Source: Oceanispirochaeta crateris
Lineage (GTDB): Bacteria; Spirochaetota; Spirochaetia; DSM-2461
Direction of reading: 5' to 3'
Length of the DNA stretch: 64,000 nt
Assembly: GCF_008329965.1 (NCBI RefSeq)
Contig: NZ_CP036150.1
Location: forward strand, 1,674,001-1,738,000
This document shows, piece by piece, positions 47,945 through 56,985 of this stretch (the first letter of the stretch is position 1; each line of letters starts with the position of its first letter). Position numbers and translations under genes: made by a program. A model generated the notes under the pieces. It saw only the letters and a list, made by a program, of their open reading frames with translations, was not told the origin of the DNA and searched no databases.

Positions 47945-47988
47945 TTGAACTGTTTACAAAAATCGTCCTTTCAAGTCACTATAATATA

Positions 47989-50331
47989 ATGAGAAACCTG
48001 ATCATTCACGGCCATTTTTACCAGCCTCCCAGAGAAAACCCATGGACCGGGATTATAGAAGATCAAAAAGAATCGGCGCCATATCCCAACTGGAATTCAA
48101 GGATCAACAGTGAATGCTACGAGGCCAATGCCTTTTCACCACTCTTAAATGCAAAGGGAAACATAGAAAGTTTTTTCAATAATTATAGATATATATCCTA
48201 CAACATAGGTCCGACCCTACTGAATTGGCTTCAGGAAGAATCTCCCCATGTCTATGAAAAAATCATAGAAGGAGACAAGCTCAGCATTGAAGATTTGGGC
48301 TTTGGCAATGCCATTGCCCAGGTATACAACCACATGATCCTTCCTCTGGCAAATGAACACGATCGAAGAACACAAATACTGTGGGGACTCGAGAACTTCA
48401 AGTCTCATTATGGTAGAGATTCTGAAGGATTGTGGCTCTCTGAAGCGGCAATCAATAAGGAAACAGCCGAAGATCTAGTCAAGGCGGGAGTAAAATACAC
48501 CATCCTGTCTCCCTGGCAGGCCCAGCGATTCAGATTCGAGGCGTCGGGATGGGAGGATGCGACTGGAGACTCTCAGCAGCTCTGGCAGCACCCTTGGCGT
48601 CTGAACTGTCCCTCGGGTGATCTTACAATTTTCTTCTACCATCCCCATCTTTCATCAGAGATCTCATTCAACCATCTTTTAAGAGATGCTGATTACTTCT
48701 ACAACCGGGTTACGAAAGAGTTGGATAACTCGGGAGCCACCATCCTCCCCATCGCCACCGACGGAGAAATCTACGGTCATCATGAACTCCTGGGCAATAT
48801 GGGTTTATCTGCCTTTTTGAGTAAAGTACAGAGATCCCAGGACTCCCGGCTTGTTAATTTTTCATGGCTCAATTCAAATGCCAGCCCCGCCGGACAGGTT
48901 GAGCTGAAAGACGGAGAGGACGGCCGGGGAAGCTCATGGAGCTGCTCACATGGCGTATCCAGATGGTACAAAGACTGTGGCTGCTCTACGGGAGGCCAGG
49001 AAGAATGGAATCAAGCCTGGAGAGGCCCCTTAAGAGAGGCATTGAGAGATCTACAGGCGTCATCCGACAGAATATACAAAGCGGCTATGCCACGCCTCTC
49101 CTCCAGCTCAGCTCAGGAAATAAGAGATCAATATGTACACGTCCTCACCAAGCGCATTCCCAAGGGTGATTTTTTCAGGCGATACTGCCCGTCAAGATCC
49201 TCTGAATCGGATCAGCAGCAGTTTTTCAGACTCCTGGAGGGGCAGAAGTTCAGCATGCTCATGTTCACCTCATGCGCCTGGTTTTTTTCGGATATATCCG
49301 GTGTTGAGCCTCTTCAGAACCTGATGTATGCGGCCCGCTTGATAGACCTTTATTCTCCCTTCTACTCCAATAGCCCCGAATCGGCATTCTTAGAAAAACT
49401 GTCCATGGCTCATAGCAATATTCCCGAAAAGGGAAATGGCGCCGTCCTTTATACCATGTCAAAATATCTTCGAAAAAAAGAAATAAACCAGAGTGCTCTC
49501 TCCTTTATCATCATGAACTACTATGGAATCAAGGAAGACACTCCCGGATTTCTGAGAGGAGAGATTGAACCAGAAAAAAATGAAGATCTACAAAGCCGAA
49601 AGTCGGGAATCCTAACCCTAACCCACCCCCTCACGGGTGAAAAGAATAGGATTCCCTATTTTCTCGAGGGAGAAGAACGACTTTTTTCATCCATAACACT
49701 CTATCCGGGAGATCAGAATTCGATCTATACACCCGAAGACATCAGCAGGAGAGACAAAGAGTCTCTTATGAAACAGTTATGCCTGATGGAGCTTGGAAAT
49801 CATCTAAGCATCAGCAAGAAATACAGCGGAATCATCAACCAGCTGGATGAATGGATGAAGCTCAGGCTTCCCGACGGAGAGAATTTAAAACATTCCATAA
49901 AGGCCCTGCTCCATTATGCATTCAGGGAGGTTACCTTCCTGATGGAAAGCGGGAATGCCGAAGGTTGGAATTGTTTTCTCGACCTCCAGGAGAAGAATAA
50001 GATTTGGAAGATACCGCTTCCTGAAGACTTGAATCTATGGCTAAACCGGATTATTGACCGAAAGCTTCTCCACAAGGATCAGATTCTCAATGCCCTGAAG
50101 TCGGATATTAACAGCATACTGAACCAGCTTATCATACTCCTTGAAGTGCAGCAGATCAGCAGCCGGATGACCCTCAGCTCATCCCTCTCTGGAAGGATTT
50201 TCGACCTTGTCATTCACAATAAAGAGGGCCAGATTCTCCTTGAAAAAGCAGACGGACAGATCAAGAAGAAGCTATTGAATCTCCTGAATCTCACAGAGGA
50301 TATTCAACTATCTCCATCTGAGGGCTTCTGA
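47989..50331 (+). CDS. GH57-family protein with DUF3536
   Basis: 780 residues. Begins with the family signature HGHFYQPPRENPW, so the start is secure. Candidate catalytic residues: Glu in GLWLSEAAIN and Asp in IATDGEIYGHHE. The C-terminal half is the DUF3536 helical region. Substrate unknown, probably an alpha-glucan. There is no ribosome site; a TATAAT sequence (47980-47985) ends three bases before the ATG, so the transcript may be leaderless or start elsewhere. The 3' end overlaps the convergent methyltransferase gene by 28 bases. Confidence 0.88.
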   Translation: MRNLIIHGHFYQPPRENPWTGIIEDQKESAPYPNWNSRINSECYEANAFSPLLNAKGNIESFFNNYRYISYNIGPTLLNWLQEESPHVYEKIIEGDKLSIEDLGFGNAIAQVYNHMILPLANEHDRRTQILWGLENFKSHYGRDSEGLWLSEAAINKETAEDLVKAGVKYTILSPWQAQRFRFEASGWEDATGDSQQLWQHPWRLNCPSGDLTIFFYHPHLSSEISFNHLLRDADYFYNRVTKELDNSGATILPIATDGEIYGHHELLGNMGLSAFLSKVQRSQDSRLVNFSWLNSNASPAGQVELKDGEDGRGSSWSCSHGVSRWYKDCGCSTGGQEEWNQAWRGPLREALRDLQASSDRIYKAAMPRLSSSSAQEIRDQYVHVLTKRIPKGDFFRRYCPSRSSESDQQQFFRLLEGQKFSMLMFTSCAWFFSDISGVEPLQNLMYAARLIDLYSPFYSNSPESAFLEKLSMAHSNIPEKGNGAVLYTMSKYLRKKEINQSALSFIIMNYYGIKEDTPGFLRGEIEPEKNEDLQSRKSGILTLTHPLTGEKNRIPYFLEGEERLFSSITLYPGDQNSIYTPEDISRRDKESLMKQLCLMELGNHLSISKKYSGIINQLDEWMKLRLPDGENLKHSIKALLHYAFREVTFLMESGNAEGWNCFLDLQEKNKIWKIPLPEDLNLWLNRIIDRKLLHKDQILNALKSDINSILNQLIILLEVQQISSRMTLSSSLSGRIFDLVIHNKEGQILLEKADGQIKKKLLNLLNLTEDIQLSPSEGF

Positions 50332-51167
50332 AGAACCATCATCATCACATCCCCCCATCCCAGAGGCTTAACCAGTTTATCGGCTGCTTTTTTGAGGAAT
50401 GCAGGGGCATATCCTTCACCCAGGCCTCCCCAGGTTTTTGTTTTGAGAACCCGAAATCCCTGGGATTCAGCACTGAGCCGGAGGGTTTTCTTAGAGAAGA
50501 GGCAGAGATGGTCGGCGATAGCAGATCGCCATTTATGAGCAAAAAGTTTGGCCTGAAACCCTGAACAATTAGGGGTAGCACAGTAGTAAAGGCCTCCCGG
50601 CTTCAGAATACGGAAGATTTCATTCAAAAACAAATCGGGCCGGTTCACATGTTCAATAACATGCGAAGAATGAACGAAACGAAAGTGCTCATCGGGAAAA
50701 CAGGCTTCATTCAGAGTCCCCGGGAAAATTTCAATATTATAATGCTTATTTCCATAGGCGGCCGCCTCTCTGCAGACTTCCACTCCTTGAGCATTCCATC
50801 CGGAATCATTTAAAAAAGCTCCCAACCGCCCTGTAGCACAGCCTATATCCAGAAAGCTCTTATCCTCAGAGTCGAGGCTATCCCATTCTGAAAATCCTAC
50901 ATCATGGAGTCCCATAAGCATAAGGTTTAAAAAGCCGTCTTCATTCTCGGTCTCATATTCAAAATACTCAGAATCGTAGCGTTCCAATATATCCTCAATA
51001 ACAGGCTGGGGGTTTTGAAGGATGAGGGAGCAGGACAGGCAGCGATGCCAGATTCCCTGATCGGCCTTCCAGTGGATTTTGAATTGACTGCCGCCGCAGC
51101 AGGGACAATCAATCATGACCCTTGATTCTCCAATATCTGGAGTTTTTGAAAATGTTTTATAACTCAC
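50304..51167 (-). CDS. Zinc-ribbon class I SAM methyltransferase
   Basis: 287 residues. An N-terminal four-Cys zinc ribbon (CPCCGG and CLSC) precedes a class I methyltransferase: SFLDIGCATGRLGAFL (SAM loop), VHSSHVIEHVNRPDLF and IFRILKPGGLYYCATPNC. This architecture is common among methyltransferases acting on sugars, lipids or small molecules in surface-glycan loci; the substrate is not predictable. GTG start overlapping the previous stop (GTGA). Third gene of a coupled trio. Confidence 0.85.
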   Translation of the reverse strand: MSYKTFSKTPDIGESRVMIDCPCCGGSQFKIHWKADQGIWHRCLSCSLILQNPQPVIEDILERYDSEYFEYETENEDGFLNLMLMGLHDVGFSEWDSLDSEDKSFLDIGCATGRLGAFLNDSGWNAQGVEVCREAAAYGNKHYNIEIFPGTLNEACFPDEHFRFVHSSHVIEHVNRPDLFLNEIFRILKPGGLYYCATPNCSGFQAKLFAHKWRSAIADHLCLFSKKTLRLSAESQGFRVLKTKTWGGLGEGYAPAFLKKAADKLVKPLGWGDVMMMVLQKPSDGDS

Positions 51168-52009
51168 CGTATCACCTGTATTGTGTATTCGGTACTATCC
51201 TCATTGCCCTGGGCATCACTCATGACAACTTCCAATTTAGCCTGTCCTGAAGTCAGGGAGATGTCCCCGAGAAATAGGTATCCCTGTCTAAAAAACACCG
51301 AAGAGACGGCCACACCATCTTGAAAATACAAATCATTATCCTTCTGTATCACCGCATCTAAAACTCTTTTAAGCTGTAGTGTTCCCAGATTATACATGGA
51401 AAATTCGTAGGGCGACCGATTCCTGCCGGCTTCGTGTATATCCCAGCCTTTGATATACACCTGATAGCGTCCCACGGGAAGAATCAGATCATTATTTAAA
51501 ATATACTCTCTCTCTTGATCTGATAAAATGACAGATTCAATCACAGGGGGATAGAAATCATCCATCCCCGGAAGGAGTATAAGAGGGTTGACTAACTGGT
51601 TCTGAAGAGCATCCCTGATGTAAAAAGAAGAATGTCCTTCCCGGGGACCGTCTTCTGGAGATTTCAAATATTCGCCCTCAGACAACCTAGTTCGATCGGC
51701 TCTGGTCTCTTCTTCACTGATGTGAGTATAAATGGACTGAAACCCATTTTCATGCTCTAAGACAAGCATGGAACCCTCAACAGGAGGAAGAGCCGAGTAA
51801 TCTCCCGGAGTAAATCGAAAGATTGTCTCTCCAAAATCAAAGGGTCTCATAGAGTCATACCCAGAAAAAATAAGACCAGGAAAGGGTTCTCCATTGTAAT
51901 CTTCAAGAAAACAGGATTCCAGGTATTCTACAGAAACCGGCCATTGAAGGGCTGAAATCTGAGAGCAAAGGATCAACAGGATGAGTTGAAGAATTCTTTT
52001 ATTTGTCAT
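51164..52009 (-). CDS. Secreted degenerate M23-like (LytM-type) protein
   Basis: 281 residues. Signal peptide (about 1-20). Residues 75-147 follow the M23 fold: SMLVLEHENGFQSIYTHIS matches the usual HGNGYxTxYxHL, and GHSSFYIRD then NPLILLP matches the HLHFEIR and NPLxLL end. The second His of the HxH zinc site is Ser128, and the first HxxxD site is not recognisable in YDSMRPFDFGE, so it is probably not a peptidase. Inactive LytM proteins often act as amidase activators. Coupled by 4-base overlaps on both sides. Confidence 0.72.
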   Translation of the reverse strand: MTNKRILQLILLILCSQISALQWPVSVEYLESCFLEDYNGEPFPGLIFSGYDSMRPFDFGETIFRFTPGDYSALPPVEGSMLVLEHENGFQSIYTHISEEETRADRTRLSEGEYLKSPEDGPREGHSSFYIRDALQNQLVNPLILLPGMDDFYPPVIESVILSDQEREYILNNDLILPVGRYQVYIKGWDIHEAGRNRSPYEFSMYNLGTLQLKRVLDAVIQKDNDLYFQDGVAVSSVFFRQGYLFLGDISLTSGQAKLEVVMSDAQGNEDSTEYTIQVIR

Positions 52010-53073
52010 GAATCGACCCTTTTTAAACTGATTAGATCATCATTCATCGATAGAAATATATCCCGTCCCGATCTAAAAAAGAAGGGAGGATACTCATCAA
52101 AACGATTCCTCATGATTAAGGTTCCTGTCATTGTGTAGACAGCAACTTCATAGGACTTATCACTGAAACTGGATGGACCCAGACGGTTGAGAACATAGAC
52201 CAGCCCCGCCTGCTCATCGCTATTTTGAGTTAGCAGGGTTCCATCCAAGAGCAGAGTAGACTCAAGATCTGCTCCACGGTATTGAAGAAGGGACGACTCT
52301 TGCTCCACCCATAAAAGAGAAGCGGATTCTGAATAAAAGAGTTTCACAGGTCTGGAAAAACGGCTTTCCAGCAACTCTTCATGAAAAAGTTCAGGAGCCT
52401 CATCCTCTTTCAGATGATACTGTCTGATATACTGCTTGTTCAAACCCGATAGAACAGCCAGTTTGCTGCAATCCTGTGAAAAGGCAATCCCATAAATGAC
52501 ATTATCTTCACGTTGATCTCCAGGTATAAATTCAGTCATTTCTCCCTGTCTCGAAAAAATTCTGATACGTCCATCAACAGATCCGAAAACAGTGCAGAGA
52601 GTGCTGGCACTGATGGCGGTTATGGGAGACGTACCTCTCCATTTCCAGAGGCTTTTTCCAGAAGAATCAAACTCTTCCAGGATAGCGGAACCAAAGTCGG
52701 CAGCATAGAAATGACCGGAGAGGATAAGAGGATAATCCTGGGATGGAATGATTTTTTCACTTTGACTCTCAAGATCTTTCAAGATAAGAGAAGCAGATGT
52801 TGATTGTATTAAAAAATGGGATTCTGATACGGCAGCACGCTCTTCTTCATTCAAAAGATAGGGTGTTCCTCCATCCGGGAGTAATACGCCCCGGTGCCGC
52901 CCCTGATTGATTACCAGCGGGACACTCAAAGAATCTGGAGAATGATTCATTGTGCCAAAATGATGAAGCTCAGAAGCGGTCCAATAGATCTCTTTACCAC
53001 CCTTAACAGGAAACATAAGGTAGTAGATGAGGAAAAAGAGAATAATCAGGGGAAGAAAAAATGTTTTATTCAT
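52006..53073 (-). CDS. Membrane-anchored propeller-like protein
   Basis: 355 residues. One N-terminal membrane helix (about 5-22) with the rest extracytoplasmic. The body alternates short beta-strands with patterns such as SLWKWRGTSPITAISASTLC and FGSVDGRIRIFSRQGEM, NVIYGIAFSQDCSKLAVLSG, suggesting a WD40/PQQ-like beta-propeller. First gene of the trio with the degenerate M23 protein and the methyltransferase. Function unknown. Confidence 0.7.
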   Translation of the reverse strand: MNKTFFLPLIILFFLIYYLMFPVKGGKEIYWTASELHHFGTMNHSPDSLSVPLVINQGRHRGVLLPDGGTPYLLNEEERAAVSESHFLIQSTSASLILKDLESQSEKIIPSQDYPLILSGHFYAADFGSAILEEFDSSGKSLWKWRGTSPITAISASTLCTVFGSVDGRIRIFSRQGEMTEFIPGDQREDNVIYGIAFSQDCSKLAVLSGLNKQYIRQYHLKEDEAPELFHEELLESRFSRPVKLFYSESASLLWVEQESSLLQYRGADLESTLLLDGTLLTQNSDEQAGLVYVLNRLGPSSFSDKSYEVAVYTMTGTLIMRNRFDEYPPFFFRSGRDIFLSMNDDLISLKRVDS

Positions 53074-53090
53074 ACTCTCTCTATTAAGGA

Positions 53091-53119
53091 TTGATTTGAA
53101 AAATATATTATACTATGAA
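53091..53119 (+). promoter_or_regulatory. Candidate promoter of cdd
   Basis: TTGATT, 17 bases, TATGAA, about 50 bases before the cdd ATG, which has a GAGG ribosome site 6 bases upstream. Confidence 0.45.
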
Positions 53120-53133
53120 TAAAGTCTGGTCAA
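53107..53133 (-). promoter_or_regulatory. Candidate promoter of the propeller/M23/methyltransferase operon
   Basis: TTGACC, 15 bases, TATAAT (or TTTGAC with 16). The -10 is perfect; the spacer is short. It overlaps the cdd promoter on the other strand, so the two units may compete. Confidence 0.45.
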
Positions 53134-53171
53134 ACTGACTGCATTAAAAACTAAATAATACGAGGATATCT

Positions 53172-53573
53172 ATGGATCTTCAATTCTTAATGAAAAAAGC
53201 AAAATCAGTAGCAGAGAACTCCTACTCCCCCTACTCTCATTTCAGGGTAGGGGCCGCACTGCTCAGCAAAGATGGAGATATTTTCTGTGGAACAAATGTT
53301 GAAAACAGATCCTTCGGTCTGACGATCTGTGCCGAGAGGAGCGCCATTTCCATGGCTCTCTCACAGGGCGTCCATGAATTTGTAGCCATTGCGGTATATT
53401 GCCCGGATGCGGATTACGCGGTGTCACCCTGCGGTGCCTGTAGGCAGGTTCTCAGTGAATTTGTAGCCAAAGACTTCACTATTTTGTTTCAAGGAGCAAA
53501 AGGAGATGCAGTTTCACGCCGGATGGAAGAGCTATTACCAGATGATTCACTGGATGAATTAAAAGAAAAATAA
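53172..53573 (+). CDS. cdd: Cytidine deaminase
   Basis: 133 residues, the compact tetrameric type. Zinc site: Cys53-Ala-Glu55 with Cys87 and Cys90 in PCGACRQ; Glu55 is the proton shuttle. Converts cytidine and deoxycytidine to uridine forms for pyrimidine salvage. Single-gene unit converging on the helical unknown with 4 bases between stops. Confidence 0.97.
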   Translation: MDLQFLMKKAKSVAENSYSPYSHFRVGAALLSKDGDIFCGTNVENRSFGLTICAERSAISMALSQGVHEFVAIAVYCPDADYAVSPCGACRQVLSEFVAKDFTILFQGAKGDAVSRRMEELLPDDSLDELKEK

Positions 53574-53577
53574 AAGA

Positions 53578-54402
53578 TTATTTTGATAGTCGTTTGAGGC
53601 GGGCAGCATTCTCTGACTGCTTTGCATCACTTTCCATTTTCTGTTTCCAGATATCAATTTTCTTTTTTAATTCCTCAATTTCCCGTTTCTGATTTGTCAG
53701 CATCAGAAAACGTTTTAATGCCGACAAATAATTGATGGCTGTTTTAAAGTCATCCATCCTGTTGGTCGACAGCTCATACTTCATCCTAAAGTTGTCTGCC
53801 GCATTCTGAAGAAGCTTGCAGGTCAGACGGAAGTGTTCCAACCGATCCCGGAATCCCTCGGAGCGGGGGTCCATACCGGGAACGAATTTCTTCAAGTCTA
53901 TCAGATTCTTTGAAAGTGTGGCCAAGCGACCTTCCAACTCTATAATAGACCATTTCCATTTGGAATTTTCACCGAATCCATCCTTGACCATCTGGATAGA
54001 AAACCCGAGTTTTCGGATGAGGGCGTACCTATTGAGTTCTGGATAATCCTGTACCATTTCAATTTTAGATGCATAGTCTGAATAGGGAACATCAATGTAA
54101 TCCGAAAAGACATCTTCCAAATAGATAACAATTTTATATGAGATTTTACGGGCATCATTCAAATAGTTTTCATTTTTAATGCCAAGGAGGTCCAGTGAAA
54201 GCTGATTCATGAGTAGATAGTTAGAGAGAATAGACAAATTTGCTTCGGCTAGCTCCAGTTTATGATAGGCACCGCTATCCTGGGCATTATCAATCAGAAT
54301 TTGTATCTTCTGTTCCTGAGTCAGAGTCGTTTCATTTTGAGTCTTATACTCTTTGATCTTCTCAAAATATCTGGTACGCGCTTCTTCACTGACTTTAGCC
54401 AT
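53578..54402 (-). CDS. All-helical protein of unknown function next to recN
   Basis: 274 residues, soluble and almost entirely alpha-helical, with a basic coiled coil at the C-terminus (about 225-274, FLMLTNQKREIEELKKKI). No catalytic motif, signal peptide or membrane helix. Follows recN by 11 bases, so it is cotranscribed with the recN-NAD kinase pair. I do not recognise a named family. Confidence 0.75.
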   Translation of the reverse strand: MAKVSEEARTRYFEKIKEYKTQNETTLTQEQKIQILIDNAQDSGAYHKLELAEANLSILSNYLLMNQLSLDLLGIKNENYLNDARKISYKIVIYLEDVFSDYIDVPYSDYASKIEMVQDYPELNRYALIRKLGFSIQMVKDGFGENSKWKWSIIELEGRLATLSKNLIDLKKFVPGMDPRSEGFRDRLEHFRLTCKLLQNAADNFRMKYELSTNRMDDFKTAINYLSALKRFLMLTNQKREIEELKKKIDIWKQKMESDAKQSENAARLKRLSK

Positions 54403-54413
54403 TCAATTTCCCT

Positions 54414-56096
54414 TCAACTTGATGCACTTCTCAGCAATTCCTCAGCATGGGTGAGTGATGCTTCCCCCTGACTGTCTCCAGACAGCATACGGGCAACTTC
54501 GGACACACGATCTTGGCCTGTAAGCGCAAATAGATCGGTAAGAGTCCTATTTTCCCGTTCTGATTTTTTTACCTTTATATGATTATCGGCATAAACGGCT
54601 ATTGACGCAAGATGAGTTATACACAATATCTGATGAAACCCGGCCAGCTTCTTCATATGCCGTCCTATTGAGGGAGCGACTTCTCCACCAATCCCGGAGT
54701 CAATTTCATCAAAGACGAGGATGGGTATTTGATCTGTTCCGGCTAAAGCGGTTTTGATTGCCAGCATGATCCTGGAAATTTCTCCTCCCGAAGCAACATC
54801 TTTTAAGGCCTTCAGGGGTTCTCCCTTATTCGCTGAGAAGAGAAACTCAACGCGGTCCAATCCATTCAAACCACACAGGGCCTGGCCTTTCTCTCCCGAT
54901 TTCTGAGTGATATCCACAGAGAAATGAGCAGAGGGCATACCCAGAGGGACCAGAATCTTGCTCACCATTTCCTCCAGCTCAGCTCCGGCATTCTTTCTTT
55001 CATTTGAAAGTACCTTAGCCTGGCTGATCAGTTCATCCTCCAATGCGGTTCGCTCAACCTTTAAGGCATTCAAGCGGTCGCTGCTGTTATCCAGATCTTC
55101 CAGCTTCTGGCGACATTCCTTCAAATACTCTTCTATCTCGCTCACTGTAGATCCATATTTCCTGCTCAATCTGCGTAGAAGGGCCAGGCGATCTTCAAGA
55201 GTCTCCTTCTCGCCGGGAGAAAACGATAGTTCGTCATTCAGCGATGAGATTGAATCTGCAATGTCCTCCAGCTCATAAAAAGCACTGGAGAATCGCTCCT
55301 TTAAAGGGATCTGGCCTTCATCAATTCTGCTTAATTTTTCCATGAGGTCCAAAGCTTTCCTCAGGGTCATAAGAGTGCCGCCCCGATTCTCAGGGAGTAT
55401 ATTAAGAAGAGAATCAACGATGGTATATAATTCCTGTGCTTGCCCCATCCTTTTCAAAGTTCCCCGGATCTCTTCTTCTTCACCCTCTTTCAACTGAGCG
55501 TCTTCTATCTCTTTCACAGAAAAGCTGAGGATTTCAATCTCCTTATCACGGTCTTCTAAAGCTGATACCATTTGGGAGATCTGCTCTGTTTTCTCTTTCA
55601 ACCTGTTGAACAGTGACTGGACGGTCCGATTCCTGTCCTCCAGTTTACCGCTCTGATCCAGAAGCTTGCGATGCTGTTCTATATAAAAAAGAGACTGATG
55701 ATCATGTTGCCCATGGATATCCACCAGCATTTTTCCAAGTTCATTCAAATCGGGTAAAGTAAAAGGCCTGGACTGTATATAGACCGCTCCCCGTCCGGAG
55801 GATCTGATTTTTCGTCTCAATATGAGAGTATCCTCATCAGGATCTAGATCATGTTTAGACAACCATTGGCGTACGTCGGGATTCTCAATTCGAAATACCG
55901 CCGTGACCTCGGCTTCATCACATCCCGTCCTGACATAGGAATTTTCTGTCTTATTACCCAAAACGAGTCCCATGGCACCAATAAGGACGGACTTTCCCGC
56001 ACCGGTTTCTCCTGTGAGAATATTGAGACCGGAATCAAACTGAATATGGACTTCGTCAATGAGGGCAAAGTTTTTTATATGAAGCTCTTCAATCAT
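54414..56096 (-). CDS. recN: RecN, DNA double-strand break repair ATPase
   Basis: 560 residues, SMC-like: Walker A GETGAGKS (29-36), long coiled-coil arms, ABC-type signature DVASGGEISRIMLAIK and Walker B ILVFDEIDSGIGGEVAP. Overlaps the NAD kinase gene by 8 bases. No SOS box was recognised nearby. Confidence 0.97.
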   Translation of the reverse strand: MIEELHIKNFALIDEVHIQFDSGLNILTGETGAGKSVLIGAMGLVLGNKTENSYVRTGCDEAEVTAVFRIENPDVRQWLSKHDLDPDEDTLILRRKIRSSGRGAVYIQSRPFTLPDLNELGKMLVDIHGQHDHQSLFYIEQHRKLLDQSGKLEDRNRTVQSLFNRLKEKTEQISQMVSALEDRDKEIEILSFSVKEIEDAQLKEGEEEEIRGTLKRMGQAQELYTIVDSLLNILPENRGGTLMTLRKALDLMEKLSRIDEGQIPLKERFSSAFYELEDIADSISSLNDELSFSPGEKETLEDRLALLRRLSRKYGSTVSEIEEYLKECRQKLEDLDNSSDRLNALKVERTALEDELISQAKVLSNERKNAGAELEEMVSKILVPLGMPSAHFSVDITQKSGEKGQALCGLNGLDRVEFLFSANKGEPLKALKDVASGGEISRIMLAIKTALAGTDQIPILVFDEIDSGIGGEVAPSIGRHMKKLAGFHQILCITHLASIAVYADNHIKVKKSERENRTLTDLFALTGQDRVSEVARMLSGDSQGEASLTHAEELLRSASS

Positions 56097-56940
56097 GAGG
56101 ACCTCCCTTCCAGTCCAGCTTTTTACGAACCACCTCGTAAAAATTCATTTTCTTAAAACTAAGAAGATCTGCAGAACAGTTATGCTTCCTGGTGATGACT
56201 TCGTCTCCCGGAAGCAGGGGTATAACATCCTGACCATCCAAAGTTAAAATAAGATTTGTCCTTTGCTGTTTGCTCACCAGAATAGTAACTTCTTCATCAG
56301 CGGGAATCACCAGGGGTCTGTTAGAAAGGGTAAAAGGATTAATGGGATTAACAATCATGGATGAGAGTTCCGGATGAACAATGGGGCCACCGGCCGCCAT
56401 GGAATAAGCAGTAGATCCCGTGGATGTGGCCAAAATGATTCCATCGGCTCTGTACTCGATGACTTCCTGATTGGAAATATTCACCTTTAGATTCACAATT
56501 TTAGCCATACCGGTTGAGGTGATCACACAGTCATTGAGACAACAAAAGGAGGCGATATCTTTACCATCCCGCCTTAAGACTGTATTGAGCATGATGCGGT
56601 GACTGATTCCCATCGTTCCATTCTGATAGGACTCAAAGGCCTGTTCCCATTCATCGGGGTTCACTTCTGCCAGAAAACCAAAAGTCCCCAGGTTCACAGC
56701 TAGAATCGGCATGTTCATACCGACACAGAGGCGGGCACTGTACAAGACAGTCCCATCTCCTCCCAAAACAATGGCGAGATCGGACTTTTTAATTTCATAT
56801 TTTCCTGGATTGCCACTAAATGAGTGCTCATGAATTTGCACTCCCCTATCTATAAGATAGGTTCTAATTTGATCACGAAGCACAGCTGCTCGGTCTTTGG
56901 AGAGGTTCGTTATAATGAGGGCACTTTTAACAGCAGCCAT
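56089..56940 (-). CDS. nadK: NAD kinase
   Basis: 283 residues. GGDGT at 60-64 and the second signature (YRADGIILATSTGSTAYSMA, GGPIVHP). Phosphorylates NAD to NADP. The nadK-recN pairing is widespread in bacteria. A 45-base gap separates it from the DegT-like gene. Confidence 0.96.
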   Translation of the reverse strand: MAAVKSALIITNLSKDRAAVLRDQIRTYLIDRGVQIHEHSFSGNPGKYEIKKSDLAIVLGGDGTVLYSARLCVGMNMPILAVNLGTFGFLAEVNPDEWEQAFESYQNGTMGISHRIMLNTVLRRDGKDIASFCCLNDCVITSTGMAKIVNLKVNISNQEVIEYRADGIILATSTGSTAYSMAAGGPIVHPELSSMIVNPINPFTLSNRPLVIPADEEVTILVSKQQRTNLILTLDGQDVIPLLPGDEVITRKHNCSADLLSFKKMNFYEVVRKKLDWKGGPHD

Positions 56941-56985
56941 AAATATCCTTTAATCTATTTTTGATTTCCCGTGTAAACATGAATA

